Source: Chitinophaga tropicalis
GTDB lineage: Bacteria; Bacteroidota; Bacteroidia; Chitinophagales; Chitinophagaceae
NCBI RefSeq assembly: GCF_009758205.1
Contig: NZ_WRXN01000008.1
Span: 124,001 to 188,000, forward strand
DNA: 64,000 nucleotides
Direction of reading: 5' to 3'
Below the pieces are notes generated by a model. The model ran no database searches. It saw nothing but the letters and a program-made list of their open reading frames with translations, and had not been told where the DNA came from. Positions 8,270 through 18,400 of this stretch are shown here, one piece after another; positions within the stretch are counted from its first letter, which is position 1; each line of letters opens with the position of its first letter. The position numbers and the translations under genes are program-made.

Positions 8270-8882
8270 AATATTGGTTTTTGGGGTGAATTGGTATGTA
8301 AAAATAGTTGATTGTGGGGAATATATTAATCCAATACCTATTTCAGTTAATTGAACATTCATTGGCACTGATGTATGAATTAAATATATCTTATGTCCAA
8401 AGAATATCTAAGCAGAGGACCTTATAAATTATCTCATTTGATTCACCGATGGTGAATACTGGATTATAAAATTAAAATAGAACATTCTTTCAACCACTTT
8501 CAAAAAAAGCATCTAACATCTCTCCAAAATGCTATAACTCTTTTCTTATTTCATATATGAAAATTATATCCTTCTCATATAAAATTCTATAGATATATAC
8601 ATGCTACTTATTTTTTGCTTTAACTTATTATTAACACAATTCAAATAGTAGCTTCTTATTTTAGACCTATACAAATTACTCTTAAAGAAGTCATTGCTAT
8701 ATCATTAACTACATACTATGATCTTGAATACAAAATGCTATTTTGGGAGTAATTTTAAAATCAAGAGATAAAAATATTTATTATGTAAATCTTGAATAAA
8801 TAGCATTAATAATCTTATTTTTATAACAACAACAAGATATAATCAAAATATACTATATAATTATCCCTAAGTATCCCCTAGT
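8270..8882. other. AT-rich gene-free spacer upstream of the three-gene island
   Basis: 613 bp with an abrupt shift to AT-rich sequence. No open frame or stable hairpin is convincing and no full TTTG/TANNTTTG pair was found. It probably holds the promoter of the DUF4062 operon and marks the left edge of an acquired segment. Confidence 0.5.
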
Positions 8883-10199
8883 ATGCCCGGTTATACTGTA
8901 TATCTATCATCTACCTTTCTAGACCTCAAAGCTTACCGTGAGGAAGTAAATACACTTTTTAAAAATCTTCCAGGTGAATTTGCCTTGGTCAGAATGGAGA
9001 CATATAATGCAAGGAACATGCAAACATTAGAGGCTTGTTTAACTGATGTCAAACAATGCGATATTTATATATTATTGGTTGGAAACAGATATGGATTTAT
9101 TCCAGAAGATGAGCAAAAAAATCCGGAAGGTAAGTCAATAACCGAACTCGAATACGAGACGGCAATGAAGTTTGAGTCTAAGATGAAATTCCTTTTCCTT
9201 ATAGATGAGAATAGTACTAACATTGAAGATGATGACCAGGAAGAAAAAATAAGATTGAATAAAAAAAATTTATTGAAAGAATTCCGAAAAAAGGTAAGTC
9301 ACAACTTGTCCTCTCCTATTCCTGTCAAAGAACCTCAAGAACTTGTTCTCAAAATTTCCTCTACTCTAATCTCATGGCTAAATTCTAAAACGGTCACAGA
9401 TAAGAAGATCCTTGACGAGAGATGGAAATATTGCTGTGACAGGTCTGTCCAATATGCGTCTTATGAAATAGGAAGAATTCAGCATAATTCAAACTTCCAT
9501 GTCTTTATCTCGCATGGCAACAAAGATGACCTTGGATCTAATCTGGTTAATCGATGTACAATATTCTCGCTACAACTTCATGAGAAAGATATATTTTCTA
9601 TATCGTTAAATGAAATCTATCAAGGAGATTATGAGATAAGTAAACAGCGCTTTCTACAGCAACTCCAATTAAAACTGCCCGCAATTAATAAGCTCTTTTC
9701 TCAAACGTATGAACTACCTCAAAGCGATACAAAAAACCTAGGAGTGTATCTCTTAAATTGCCCCGAGCGTTTCCTAGATGAGAAAAAAATTGATTTCTTA
9801 GTTAGGTTCTTTGAAGAAATGTATAACAAATACAAGGAGAGTGCCTTTCTTTATCAAATTTATTTATTTGTCAATATCGAAGATCAACATGAACATGGAG
9901 AAGATTCCGGCATCGTCACTACATTAAAGAGTCTGATGGGAACATCTTATTCGAAGGATAAGTCACATCCGTATATTTCTTGTCTCCCTAGATTCGGTTT
10001 AGCAAGCCAAGAACTTATAAAAATTTGGATACGAGAATATATAACGAGTGACCAAGGGCAATTGGAAGATTTATTTGAAGCACATTTTGAGGCTCTACCA
10101 GAAGAGTTCCGGATGAGAATAGCAGAAAAAAGTATAAGAGAATTTTATAGAAGGATTAACAATAATGATTATAGCATCATGAATATTATTAATTCATAA
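8883..10199 (+). CDS. DUF4062-domain protein, first gene of a three-gene AT-rich operon
   Basis: 438 residues, no signal peptide. The N-terminus (about residues 4-110) is a DUF4062 domain: TVYLSSTFLDLKAYREEV, then the CDIYILLVGNRYGFIP and SITELEYETA segments, a TIR-like Rossmann fold often found in bacterial conflict and signalling proteins. A charged linker (about 110-150) follows. The C-terminal half (about 205-430) starts with NFHVFISHGNKDDLGSNLV, a P-loop-like but degenerate segment, and could be an inactive STAND-type module; that is inference. It is followed after 12 bp by the MoxR ATPase gene. AT-rich composition and codon use differ clearly from both flanks, suggesting transfer. Confidence 0.75.
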   Translation: MPGYTVYLSSTFLDLKAYREEVNTLFKNLPGEFALVRMETYNARNMQTLEACLTDVKQCDIYILLVGNRYGFIPEDEQKNPEGKSITELEYETAMKFESKMKFLFLIDENSTNIEDDDQEEKIRLNKKNLLKEFRKKVSHNLSSPIPVKEPQELVLKISSTLISWLNSKTVTDKKILDERWKYCCDRSVQYASYEIGRIQHNSNFHVFISHGNKDDLGSNLVNRCTIFSLQLHEKDIFSISLNEIYQGDYEISKQRFLQQLQLKLPAINKLFSQTYELPQSDTKNLGVYLLNCPERFLDEKKIDFLVRFFEEMYNKYKESAFLYQIYLFVNIEDQHEHGEDSGIVTTLKSLMGTSYSKDKSHPYISCLPRFGLASQELIKIWIREYITSDQGQLEDLFEAHFEALPEEFRMRIAEKSIREFYRRINNNDYSIMNIINS

Positions 10200-10211
10200 T
10201 AGTACAATTTT

Positions 10212-11183
10212 ATGAGTAACAGCCTATTTAACAGAACAATCAATATAAAGTCTTTCCCTTTAAAAGAGGATAATTCCGGATATGTAGCAGATGAAGCTTT
10301 AATTCAGGCAATAGAAATGGCTATTGCACTCCACAAACCCCTGATTGTTAGCGGGGAACCAGGAACAGGCAAAACCAGGCTAGCTCACTGGGTTGCAGCT
10401 CAACTACATAGGCAAACTCAAAATCAAGAGTATCCATTTTTGCCAGAAGCGCTGGTTTTTAATACTAAATCCATATCCACCGCCGCTGACCTTTTTTACC
10501 ACTATGATGCAGTCAGCCATTTCCAAAACAAGGACAACCAACCAACTGAACAGTTTATTGAGCTTTGCGCTATGGGAAAAGCAATTGCACAATCGCATGG
10601 CAAAGAAGCTAAAAACCTGGAAGAGCTTAAGAGATTGAAAGATTTTCAGAAATTAAGCAATTTCCCATGTAGTAGTGTTGTGCTGATAGATGAAATAGAT
10701 AAAGCTCCTCGTGATTTTCCTAATGACCTGTTAAATGAAATTGAAAGATATCAATTCCGCATCAAAGAATTAAATTTGGAAATAGAAACCAATAAAAATG
10801 CGAGAATGCTTGTTATTCTCACCAGTAATTCCGAAAAGAGTCTGCCTAACGCCTTTCTCCGTCGTTGCATTTTTTATCATATTCCTTTTCCAAATGAAGA
10901 AAAACTATTAAAAATAGCTACGGCCAGACTTGGTAAAGATCAACCTAGCTTCGCTATGGCATGTAAAAAATTTATGGAATATCGTCAGAAGGCTCTTAAT
11001 AAAAAACCTGCTACATCAGAATTTTTAGATTGGCTAAGAATACTTGATGACTATGGTTTACTAAATATAAGCGAGTTTGGGATGAAGGGAAATCAAGAAC
11101 AACAGCTTAACTATCGAACTTCTCTCAATGCCTTAGTAAAAACTAAGGAAGATATTGAAAAAATCGAATCATTGAATTTTTAA
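10212..11183 (+). CDS. MoxR-type AAA+ ATPase
   Basis: 323 residues, cytoplasmic. The Walker A motif is GEPGTGKT (48-55), Walker B is VVLIDE (156-161), sensor 1 is TSN (204-206) and the arginine-finger pair is RR (217-218). An insert between Walker A and B (about 95-145) is charged and helical. MoxR ATPases usually act with a vWA-domain partner as a chaperone or remodelling pair. The next gene provides a CoxE-like N-terminus and a degenerate vWA-like region, and its ATG overlaps this stop codon (TAATG), indicating translational coupling. The small C-terminal part (about 235-323) is the AAA+ lid. The nucleotide-binding residues are intact, so it should be active. Confidence 0.9.
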   Translation: MSNSLFNRTINIKSFPLKEDNSGYVADEALIQAIEMAIALHKPLIVSGEPGTGKTRLAHWVAAQLHRQTQNQEYPFLPEALVFNTKSISTAADLFYHYDAVSHFQNKDNQPTEQFIELCAMGKAIAQSHGKEAKNLEELKRLKDFQKLSNFPCSSVVLIDEIDKAPRDFPNDLLNEIERYQFRIKELNLEIETNKNARMLVILTSNSEKSLPNAFLRRCIFYHIPFPNEEKLLKIATARLGKDQPSFAMACKKFMEYRQKALNKKPATSEFLDWLRILDDYGLLNISEFGMKGNQEQQLNYRTSLNALVKTKEDIEKIESLNF

Positions 11184-14100
11184 TGCAGGTGCTTCACCAA
11201 TTCGTCCCCAATTCAGATAAAGCAAAAGTTCTTCTTCCACTTGAAGGATTAATAAACCTTTTGCAAGCACATGGCTTTCATATACAACCCGAAGATTATC
11301 TGGAAATATTGAGCTCCGTACAGCAGGTAAAGACAAAAAATCTGCCGGAATTGAAATACAGGCTATGTCCATTGGTTGTAACTTCCCCAGAGGAGCAGGA
11401 AAGATTTTATCAAGTATTTGATAAGTATGTGCAGTTGCAATCTTTCGACGAATCACCCATTAAGCAGTCAAAAAAGATAACAAAATCCCTGATAATAATT
11501 TCAACATTTATATGCCTCAGTATTGTAGTTTTCTTTCTATTTAAATATCCTCGTAAATCTACTGACTTTCCAAAATATAGCGCAACATTTAATCTATCAG
11601 GAAAGCAATCGAATAGAAAGTCTCCATATCATGCTTTAACAGGTGATACTCTTCTGTTAGACGCTACAAAATTATTTCCGAGGGAAGTTGATACTATTAA
11701 TGCAAGAATAAGCTGGAACTTCGGACATGACTGGGAATATGTAAATCAGTTAAAACTGTATTACCCCGCTATTCACGGATTGATCCGTTTGAGAGTAGAA
11801 TCTGGTGATCAAAAAAAATACATTAATATTGATTCTCAACACATAAGAATATGTAACAAAATACTTGATTCATTAAGGGTTGAATTTATTGTAAAACAGG
11901 AGAAAACTGAATCCACAATCTCCCCAATTACTGCTCTAATAGGAGATTCAGTTTTATTAACACCTATTTTTAGAGGGGACAGTGCTAAAAATAACGGAAA
12001 TTGGATAATTAACGAAACTATTTACAACAAAACTGCTAATACTCTTAAATACAAATTCAATAAAGAAGGTCCTGTAAATATAACATACCGAATTGGGCAA
12101 CAAGAAGACTATCAGTACTCAACTCGGCACTTTTTTATAAAACAACCTAAGCACAGGCTCTTTCTACAAGTATTCCAAAATGGCCGCTCTGCTACAAGCA
12201 TAAAAAAAAGTATCGTACCCTGGATATTATGGACTTTGCATTTATTCCCCATAATCTCCGGGCTATTTGTTTATTGGTTATTTAAACGCAATAAACGAGC
12301 TGCCCAGCTGGAGAATATACGGAAAGAAGAGCATTTTGACAAATGTAAACCATACCGTCCTCCATATGAGGTACCGATGGAAAATAAGTCCCTTCAACAA
12401 GTAATACGAGAGAATAATCAAAATATAATATTCACTGCTATGAGGAGAAAGGTGAAAGATGATTATCGTATACTAGACATTCAGAAATCCATCAGTGAAA
12501 TAATTAAATCGGGAGGAATACCATTCTTAGCATTTACAAACAGAATGAAGCAACAACAATACCTCATTCTTATAGATGAAAGTAAGATTAAAAGCCAGGA
12601 GTTGAATCTATTCAAATACCTTGTTAATCTATTAATAGAAGAGGATATTTTTATTGAGTACTTCTATTACACAACCTTTGATCACTTTTATAGTGAGAAT
12701 TTCTCCTCGGGGTTCTCTCTCCAACAACTGGCTGAACTATATCACTCAAGTACTTTGATAATTTTTGGGAATGCCCATCAATTATTGTATTACGCGTATC
12801 CAGTGATACAAAAAGAAAAAGAAGAATTATTGGAGAGATGGGAGAACAAAGCTATTCTTACTCCTGAATGTTATCAAGATTGGGGAATCAGAGAAGAAGC
12901 GTTGAAAAAGCACTACATTATTCTTCCAGCGGATATACAGGGACAATTGCAGTTGATGCAAGCAATACGAGAGAATCAATTAAGGAATGATCAGTATTTA
13001 TCTGCGATTAATGAATGGGATAAGACTGAATTATATCATTTTTCCGAAGTTGATGATTTAAAGGACTATCTATCCGATGAAGATCTATTTCAGTGGCTCT
13101 GTGCAATTTGCGTATATCCTGTTATTCGATGGGAAGTAATTATCACTGTCGGTAAAACATTACTTACTGCTGGTAATTGTTTGGATAAACTAAATTTTAC
13201 CAATTTATTGAAATTAGTTCGCATTCGATGGATGCAAGAAGGAGTGTATCCCGATGATACTCGTTTAGCTCTTCTAAAAGAGCTTACAATTTCCAATGAG
13301 CTTCTTGCAAGGGAAGCCATCCACTCCATACTTGAATACTCAACATTCTTGGAAGATGGTACACATTTTTTCGAATTTGAAAAAGAACAACAACTGGTTA
13401 CATCAGAATTTATCCTCTTTTTAAACAGCAACGACACCAAATACAAATCAGGGTATCAACGCTTTATAGATTTATGGCAAAACAACAAAGTGCTAGATGC
13501 CCCTCTAGTTCATTATCTTGATAAAAATGATGACGAGGATTATTTGACACCGCTAATATATAACTATAAAAATGTCGGTGTTACAGAATACCTCAAAAAA
13601 CTAAAAGATGATAAGTCCGTTGAGATAAGAAAAGCGAAAAAGGTACAGTTAATCAGATATGCCTGCGTCCCCCTCCTTCTGTTAGTCGCTTGTCTTTATT
13701 TAATATGGGTAAGTGACAGAATTGCTCAAACGCAGTTAGCAAAAAAAATAGGTATCCTATCTACTAATGCTTCTACACCACCTCCTATTTCCTTTAGTCT
13801 ATATACTAATGACTCTTGTTTGCAAGTATCTAGAATTTTCAACTATCCAGTTAATGGAGTATTGATAACCAACAGCAGAACATATCCGTTAAAATTCTAC
13901 AATGGCAAGACTGAGAAACTAAACCTTAGCTATTCTGATATACAGAATCCTATGAAATTAAGGCTAATTATGGATGATACAACATGGATATGGAATTCAG
14001 CTATCCATATTACTAAAGAAAATATAAACCTTCGATTAGGAGGCTTCTGCAACTCAGCCTCTATCATAAAAAAACAGATAAATATATCGTACAATAATAT

Positions 14101-15532
14101 TAGTCTACTACCTGAAGTCAGACAATTAGAAAGAGCTCTGTCTAATAGGTATCAGGTAAGCACTTTGCTACAAAAATTTAGTGACTCCTCTAATGTATTA
14201 TATTTTTCCAATGCCGACGAACAATTAGCGCAGACATTAACAGTGGCTATACTTAATATTACAGGAAAAAAATTAATTCCACAGCTATCTCGAAAGTCCA
14301 CGTCTGACCCAGCATTCGTAACCATACACTTGCGTGATGATAATACTTCATCCACCTGTACACCAGCTAACATGGATAATCTACCCCAAGAACTAAATGA
14401 TATTTGGGAATATGACAACAATTTAATCCGAATAGACTTCCAAAAAAGAGTGATATACTCCACTAAAGATAATAACAGTTTCAATACCCAATTGATAAAT
14501 GAAGTTTGTACACAGGAAAATACATTCAGAATTATTACTAACGAATCTTTGAAATATAAATTAATGCAGATTGCTTCTGATGGACAGGGTAATTTTGAAA
14601 TAGCAGATTGTAATAATCTTTATAATACAAAAGAAGAATCCAAGGAAAAAGGTATCATTAATTGCGTTAATTTTTCAAAACTAACCCCTCATTTACCTAA
14701 TTATCAAAACAATGATACCTTGATCCATTTTGTACTAAACACTGATGGCATAAAAAGATTACCACAGATAGCAGAAACGTATAAAAGATCTGATATTGAT
14801 AAGATCACAGCTACGGTCCATATGTACAAAAACGAAAATGTGAATAAAAAGAAGCTCATCAACTCAGGTATTAACGCTTTCATTGCTCAATTAGAAAAGT
14901 TAAATATCCAAACATTTGTAAATTTCGATACTGTTATCCAGAACCCTTTCCTGCAAAGTTATATATCTGTACAAATCCGGCGTATTCTGCCTGATTGTTC
15001 CCGTACATATTATTCTATTGAAGAGGCAAATAAGTTGGGAAATCCAATGCTAGTATGCAGGCTTGATTTATCGAAGAGTAAAACTAAAATCTGGGGAAAA
15101 GAGTTATACATTTATAAGAACTTAAAACGTCTTACTTTAAAGAGAGAACTTACATCTGACTCTGAAGTTTCAGCACTTAAACAAGTACTTCCCAATTGTA
15201 TAATTTCAATAATTGGTAATGAAAAAGAAACTCAGCTTGGAACACTGACTATTGATGACCAAGGCAATCCAGACTATAAAAGTAAACAGATTATTAAAGA
15301 TGTAGCCGCAAAACTAAAGGCCTATCCCAATGCAAAAATAAAACTAGTAGGTCTTTATTACAATGAAAAAAGTTCAACTAAAATAAATAGAGGGATTAAA
15401 ATTATCAATGTATTATTTCATAGAGCGGGTCTGAGTGTAAATACACAGCAAATAGAACAAGAAATTTATTTTGTCCAACATGCTATTCAATCAAATTATA
15501 CTATTAATATTATCGGAATAAATGTGCCTTAG
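11183..15532 (+). CDS. Giant membrane protein with CoxE-like N-terminus, degenerate vWA-like region and LRR/OmpA-like tail
   Basis: 1449 residues. Residues 1-85 (LQAHGFHIQPEDYLEIL ... PEEQERFYQVFD) resemble the N-terminus of CoxE-type vWA proteins that partner MoxR. Membrane segments lie near 101-120, 344-366 and 824-844. Residues 130-320 look like two Ig/PKD-like beta domains. Residues 455-600 contain QQYLILIDESK and STLIIFGNAHQL, a vWA-like core whose MIDAS is incomplete (D465, S467, third residue lost). Residues 600-800 are helical. The region from 855 is beta-rich; 1263-1345 has LRR-like ends (RRILPDCS, KQVLPNCI), and 1355-1449 resembles an OmpA-type fold without its key arginine pattern. 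The family is unnamed to me. Coupling to MoxR points to one three-protein system spanning the membrane. Confidence 0.7.
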   Translation: MQVLHQFVPNSDKAKVLLPLEGLINLLQAHGFHIQPEDYLEILSSVQQVKTKNLPELKYRLCPLVVTSPEEQERFYQVFDKYVQLQSFDESPIKQSKKITKSLIIISTFICLSIVVFFLFKYPRKSTDFPKYSATFNLSGKQSNRKSPYHALTGDTLLLDATKLFPREVDTINARISWNFGHDWEYVNQLKLYYPAIHGLIRLRVESGDQKKYINIDSQHIRICNKILDSLRVEFIVKQEKTESTISPITALIGDSVLLTPIFRGDSAKNNGNWIINETIYNKTANTLKYKFNKEGPVNITYRIGQQEDYQYSTRHFFIKQPKHRLFLQVFQNGRSATSIKKSIVPWILWTLHLFPIISGLFVYWLFKRNKRAAQLENIRKEEHFDKCKPYRPPYEVPMENKSLQQVIRENNQNIIFTAMRRKVKDDYRILDIQKSISEIIKSGGIPFLAFTNRMKQQQYLILIDESKIKSQELNLFKYLVNLLIEEDIFIEYFYYTTFDHFYSENFSSGFSLQQLAELYHSSTLIIFGNAHQLLYYAYPVIQKEKEELLERWENKAILTPECYQDWGIREEALKKHYIILPADIQGQLQLMQAIRENQLRNDQYLSAINEWDKTELYHFSEVDDLKDYLSDEDLFQWLCAICVYPVIRWEVIITVGKTLLTAGNCLDKLNFTNLLKLVRIRWMQEGVYPDDTRLALLKELTISNELLAREAIHSILEYSTFLEDGTHFFEFEKEQQLVTSEFILFLNSNDTKYKSGYQRFIDLWQNNKVLDAPLVHYLDKNDDEDYLTPLIYNYKNVGVTEYLKKLKDDKSVEIRKAKKVQLIRYACVPLLLLVACLYLIWVSDRIAQTQLAKKIGILSTNASTPPPISFSLYTNDSCLQVSRIFNYPVNGVLITNSRTYPLKFYNGKTEKLNLSYSDIQNPMKLRLIMDDTTWIWNSAIHITKENINLRLGGFCNSASIIKKQINISYNNISLLPEVRQLERALSNRYQVSTLLQKFSDSSNVLYFSNADEQLAQTLTVAILNITGKKLIPQLSRKSTSDPAFVTIHLRDDNTSSTCTPANMDNLPQELNDIWEYDNNLIRIDFQKRVIYSTKDNNSFNTQLINEVCTQENTFRIITNESLKYKLMQIASDGQGNFEIADCNNLYNTKEESKEKGIINCVNFSKLTPHLPNYQNNDTLIHFVLNTDGIKRLPQIAETYKRSDIDKITATVHMYKNENVNKKKLINSGINAFIAQLEKLNIQTFVNFDTVIQNPFLQSYISVQIRRILPDCSRTYYSIEEANKLGNPMLVCRLDLSKSKTKIWGKELYIYKNLKRLTLKRELTSDSEVSALKQVLPNCIISIIGNEKETQLGTLTIDDQGNPDYKSKQIIKDVAAKLKAYPNAKIKLVGLYYNEKSSTKINRGIKIINVLFHRAGLSVNTQQIEQEIYFVQHAIQSNYTINIIGINVP

Positions 15533-15589
15533 ACTTCATAATACAATTAGTCAAACATATAATTAATTAAATTTGTTAAATGACAATAT

Positions 15590-16660
15590 TTAACCCACAA
15601 TCTGCTTAGCGAGATCGGCGGAGAGATCGTCAAGGCTGACTGTGCCGGTATTGCTTAAGATGATTATAGTAGCATTATCCTCTAAAATATGAAAAAGCAT
15701 TGCCTGAGCCCCCATTATAGAACCGGGTCTTTTTACAATGGTGTACATTTTGCCGTTGATCTCGTAACGCTCATATACCCATACGCCTAAGCCATATTCT
15801 CCAAGGCCGGAAACGAACATTTGTTTAAGCGTTTCTTTCTTTAACAGTTTGCCATAAAACAGGGCATTCGAAAATTTCAGGATATCATCTGCAGTAGAAT
15901 ACATTGCGCCTGCGGCATACCAGTTTTCAAGATATACTGGCAGATCGCTAACCAGGGTATGAAGATCATCCCTGTAAAAATAGGTATCTGCTAATTTATC
16001 GATGAGCTTATGCTGTGACAAGAGACCGGAATTAGTCATCTGTAAAGGCAGCAGTATCTTTTCATTTAACTGTTGTTCGTATGATCTTCCGCTTACTTCT
16101 TCTATGATCTTACCAAGGATAATATAGTCTGCGTTATTATAGTCGAACTCCTTGCCTGGCTCTTTCACTAAGGGACCGCTGCAGAATCCTGTTAATAGTT
16201 GATCCGGAGTATATGGCCGCTGGTATTGAGGAATACCGTTTTTCAAAGCAGAATCAAGGTTAGTGCCTTCGTCCATGTTATGCATGCCAGTGGTCATGTT
16301 CAGTAATTGCCTTACTGTTACTTTCTCTCCTTCTCCTTTATAGTCCGGTAAATAGGTCTTAACAGGGGCGTCAAGATCTATTTTCCCGTTCTCAAACAAT
16401 TGTAAGATCAGCACGGAAGTAAATGCTTTGGTAATAGATGCTACCTTATATCTTGTAGCTGGAGTATTGGGAACTTTGAAAGGCAGGTTGGCGAAGCCGA
16501 AACTTTTCCTGTAGACGGGTTTTGAGTGCCGTTCTATAAGGATTGTTCCGTTGAAGTTATGCGTCTTCAGAAAAGCGGTCATGAATGTATCGACCTTTGA
16601 TTGTGAGAAAGTATTGTTGTATATGAAGATAAAGGAAAAGAGCAGGAGTATGTTTTTCAT
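15590..16660 (-). CDS. Serine hydrolase of the beta-lactamase (class C / penicillin-binding) fold
   Basis: 356 residues. A signal peptide (about 1-20, ending FSQ) directs export. The catalytic motifs are SxxK at S75-K78 (ASITKAF) and YxN at Y174-N176 (DYNNAD); the third element is KRPGSIMGAQ, where a H/K-T-G triad is usual. Relatives include beta-lactamases, D-alanyl-D-alanine peptidases and esterases. With no other clue, the substrate is unknown and a resistance role should not be assumed. It is transcribed divergently from the transglutaminase-like gene; hairpin copy 4 lies in the spacer. Its composition matches the general background, so the AT-rich island ends just before it. Confidence 0.85.
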   Translation of the reverse strand: MKNILLLFSFIFIYNNTFSQSKVDTFMTAFLKTHNFNGTILIERHSKPVYRKSFGFANLPFKVPNTPATRYKVASITKAFTSVLILQLFENGKIDLDAPVKTYLPDYKGEGEKVTVRQLLNMTTGMHNMDEGTNLDSALKNGIPQYQRPYTPDQLLTGFCSGPLVKEPGKEFDYNNADYIILGKIIEEVSGRSYEQQLNEKILLPLQMTNSGLLSQHKLIDKLADTYFYRDDLHTLVSDLPVYLENWYAAGAMYSTADDILKFSNALFYGKLLKKETLKQMFVSGLGEYGLGVWVYERYEINGKMYTIVKRPGSIMGAQAMLFHILEDNATIIILSNTGTVSLDDLSADLAKQIVG

Positions 16661-16698
16661 TTAGAGATTGTTTATGTGTTTGAAAGTACATTAAGTTG

Positions 16699-16741
16699 CT
16701 CAAAAAATGAGTTTTGCCTTCGGCAAAACTCATTTTTTGAG
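16699..16741. repeat. Hairpin element copy 4 (tip GCC-TTC-GGC)
   Basis: A perfect 20-bp stem (16699-16718 with 16722-16741) closes on a TTC loop. The right flank (GAGAGGATTTTTTTTGCACTGCGCGC, split over two segments of the same pattern as copy 2) is very close to that of copy 2. It lies between divergent genes (starts at 16660 minus and 16826 plus), so it is not downstream of either. Confidence 0.8.
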
Positions 16742-16825
16742 AGAGGATTTTTTTTGCACTGCGCGCGGCTGATTTTTTTTAAAATAAAATCCTTATTTTA
16801 ACAATAATAAAATAAACTCCCTGTT

Positions 16826-18400
16826 ATGAAACCCCTCATTGCCATTGTTATATGTACCGTGTTAGCTTATGCCTGTAACCGCCCGGACTTCCCACATTCA
16901 GCTAAACTGGACATAGCATTAAAGTATGCCCGTGATAATGTGTCGGAGCTGGAGAAGGTAATAGACCATTATTCAAAAGACGCGAAGGACTCACTGAAGT
17001 TGCAGGCTGCGCTTTTTCTCATAGAGAATATGCCAGGGAAAGGATACTTTAAATATTCCCCGAGGGATAACCGGGGTATCACCTCTTACCAGGTGTTCAG
17101 GGGAGAACTTGGCATAGACAGTATCAACGTATTGAAAAGCAAATATGAAGATTCCATGAACTGCGGGGAGATCAGATATGTCAACCCGGTCTTTGTGGAA
17201 GACCTGCAGATCATCAGGGCGCCGCAGATAATTGAGAATATTGAGTATGCTTTCAGGGCCTGGGAAATGCCCTGGGCAAAGTCTCTTACCTTCAGTCAGT
17301 TCAAGGAGCTTATTTTGCCATACCGCGTTAATGATGAACCCCTGCAGAAATGGAGAAAGTACTTTTTTGAGAACAGCGGGTGGATCTTTAAACTGGCGGG
17401 CAATACGCATGACCGGCTGAAGCTGGCTTCTGTTGTAAACGACAGCCTGAAAAAGGGTTATCGCTATATACATGGCGAGATCAGTTACTTTCCCGGTACT
17501 TTTACGCTGGCAGAGCTCAAATGCACCAAAGGAGGCCGCTGTGAAGACCTGAACATGCTGCTGGGCTACTGGTTGCGGGCTATAGGCGTACCGCTGACAA
17601 GAGAGTATACCTCATATTGGGCCAATACTAACTGGGGTGGTCATTCCTGGTTAAGCATACTGGATTCGACCGGCAAATTTGTTCCCATGAATGCGGTCTA
17701 TGACAATCCACGGAGGGACTCTCTCCCCTTCCATGATGAAAAGCTGATCAAGGCATACCGGAACCAATATGAGATAAACAACTTCAGCTCTCCCGGGAGT
17801 TTTGTCAGGAAACCTGTTACCGATATCACGACTGAATATATAGACGCAACGGATTATACCTTTGTATACCATCATGAAGATACCACACGCACGTATATCA
17901 GTGTGCTGAACGGCCCTTACTGGAAGCCTTTTGTCACCGAAACTGTTATACAGGGCGATTCTACTGTCTTTAAAAATATAGGGACCGGGGCATTATACGC
18001 TACTATTCAACTCAGGGGCGATACTTTTCACAGGACTATAAGAGCTCCTTTCCTGCTTACCAAAACAGGTAAGGTCCAGCCGCTGATGATGAGAAAAGAT
18101 ACATCGGTCACAGTTTCTTTTGATCTGTCGCTCGTGCGGGTTGATCTTTATAAAAAGAGATGCCGGGTAATATACTGGGATGAAGACCTGCAGGACTGGT
18201 CAGCAGGTAACGAGATAAAGGTACTTACTATAGATCCTAACCAGGTGATAAAACAGAAAAAGCATGCCGCTATCACGTTCAATGGTCTTCCTGGTGGCAC
18301 TATGTACAAGCTGGTTGATGCTGACTATTTCCCTTATGCAAGATTTGGCGGCAGGCCATTTATTTTCAATGAAGAGGAACGGCAATACATGCGCTATTAA
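16826..18400 (+). CDS. Transglutaminase-like lipoprotein
   Basis: 524 residues. A short signal with lipobox LAYAC (C17) indicates a lipoprotein. Residues about 225-295 form a transglutaminase/protease-like core: GGRCEDLNMLLGYWLRAIG with C239, then GGHSWLSIL with H273; the acid may be D280 or D293. The C-terminal 200 residues are beta-rich (about 330-510), perhaps a substrate-binding or Ig-like module. Members of this superfamily cleave or cross-link amide bonds in peptides or cell-wall peptides; the exact reaction is not shown. The stop codon overlaps the convergent barrel gene by four bases. Confidence 0.75.
   Translation: MKPLIAIVICTVLAYACNRPDFPHSAKLDIALKYARDNVSELEKVIDHYSKDAKDSLKLQAALFLIENMPGKGYFKYSPRDNRGITSYQVFRGELGIDSINVLKSKYEDSMNCGEIRYVNPVFVEDLQIIRAPQIIENIEYAFRAWEMPWAKSLTFSQFKELILPYRVNDEPLQKWRKYFFENSGWIFKLAGNTHDRLKLASVVNDSLKKGYRYIHGEISYFPGTFTLAELKCTKGGRCEDLNMLLGYWLRAIGVPLTREYTSYWANTNWGGHSWLSILDSTGKFVPMNAVYDNPRRDSLPFHDEKLIKAYRNQYEINNFSSPGSFVRKPVTDITTEYIDATDYTFVYHHEDTTRTYISVLNGPYWKPFVTETVIQGDSTVFKNIGTGALYATIQLRGDTFHRTIRAPFLLTKTGKVQPLMMRKDTSVTVSFDLSLVRVDLYKKRCRVIYWDEDLQDWSAGNEIKVLTIDPNQVIKQKKHAAITFNGLPGGTMYKLVDADYFPYARFGGRPFIFNEEERQYMRY

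Noticed and set aside
8883..10199. Plain TIR-domain protein
   Set aside because: The N-terminus fits DUF4062 better, and the catalytic glutamate of an NADase TIR could not be identified.
8270..15590. Prophage or integrated plasmid
   Set aside because: No integrase, capsid, replication or tRNA-attachment sequence is seen at either edge; only composition is foreign.
15590..16660. Antibiotic-resistance beta-lactamase
   Set aside because: The SxxK and YxN motifs define only the fold; most such proteins in Bacteroidota are peptidases or esterases, and nothing here shows a resistance role.
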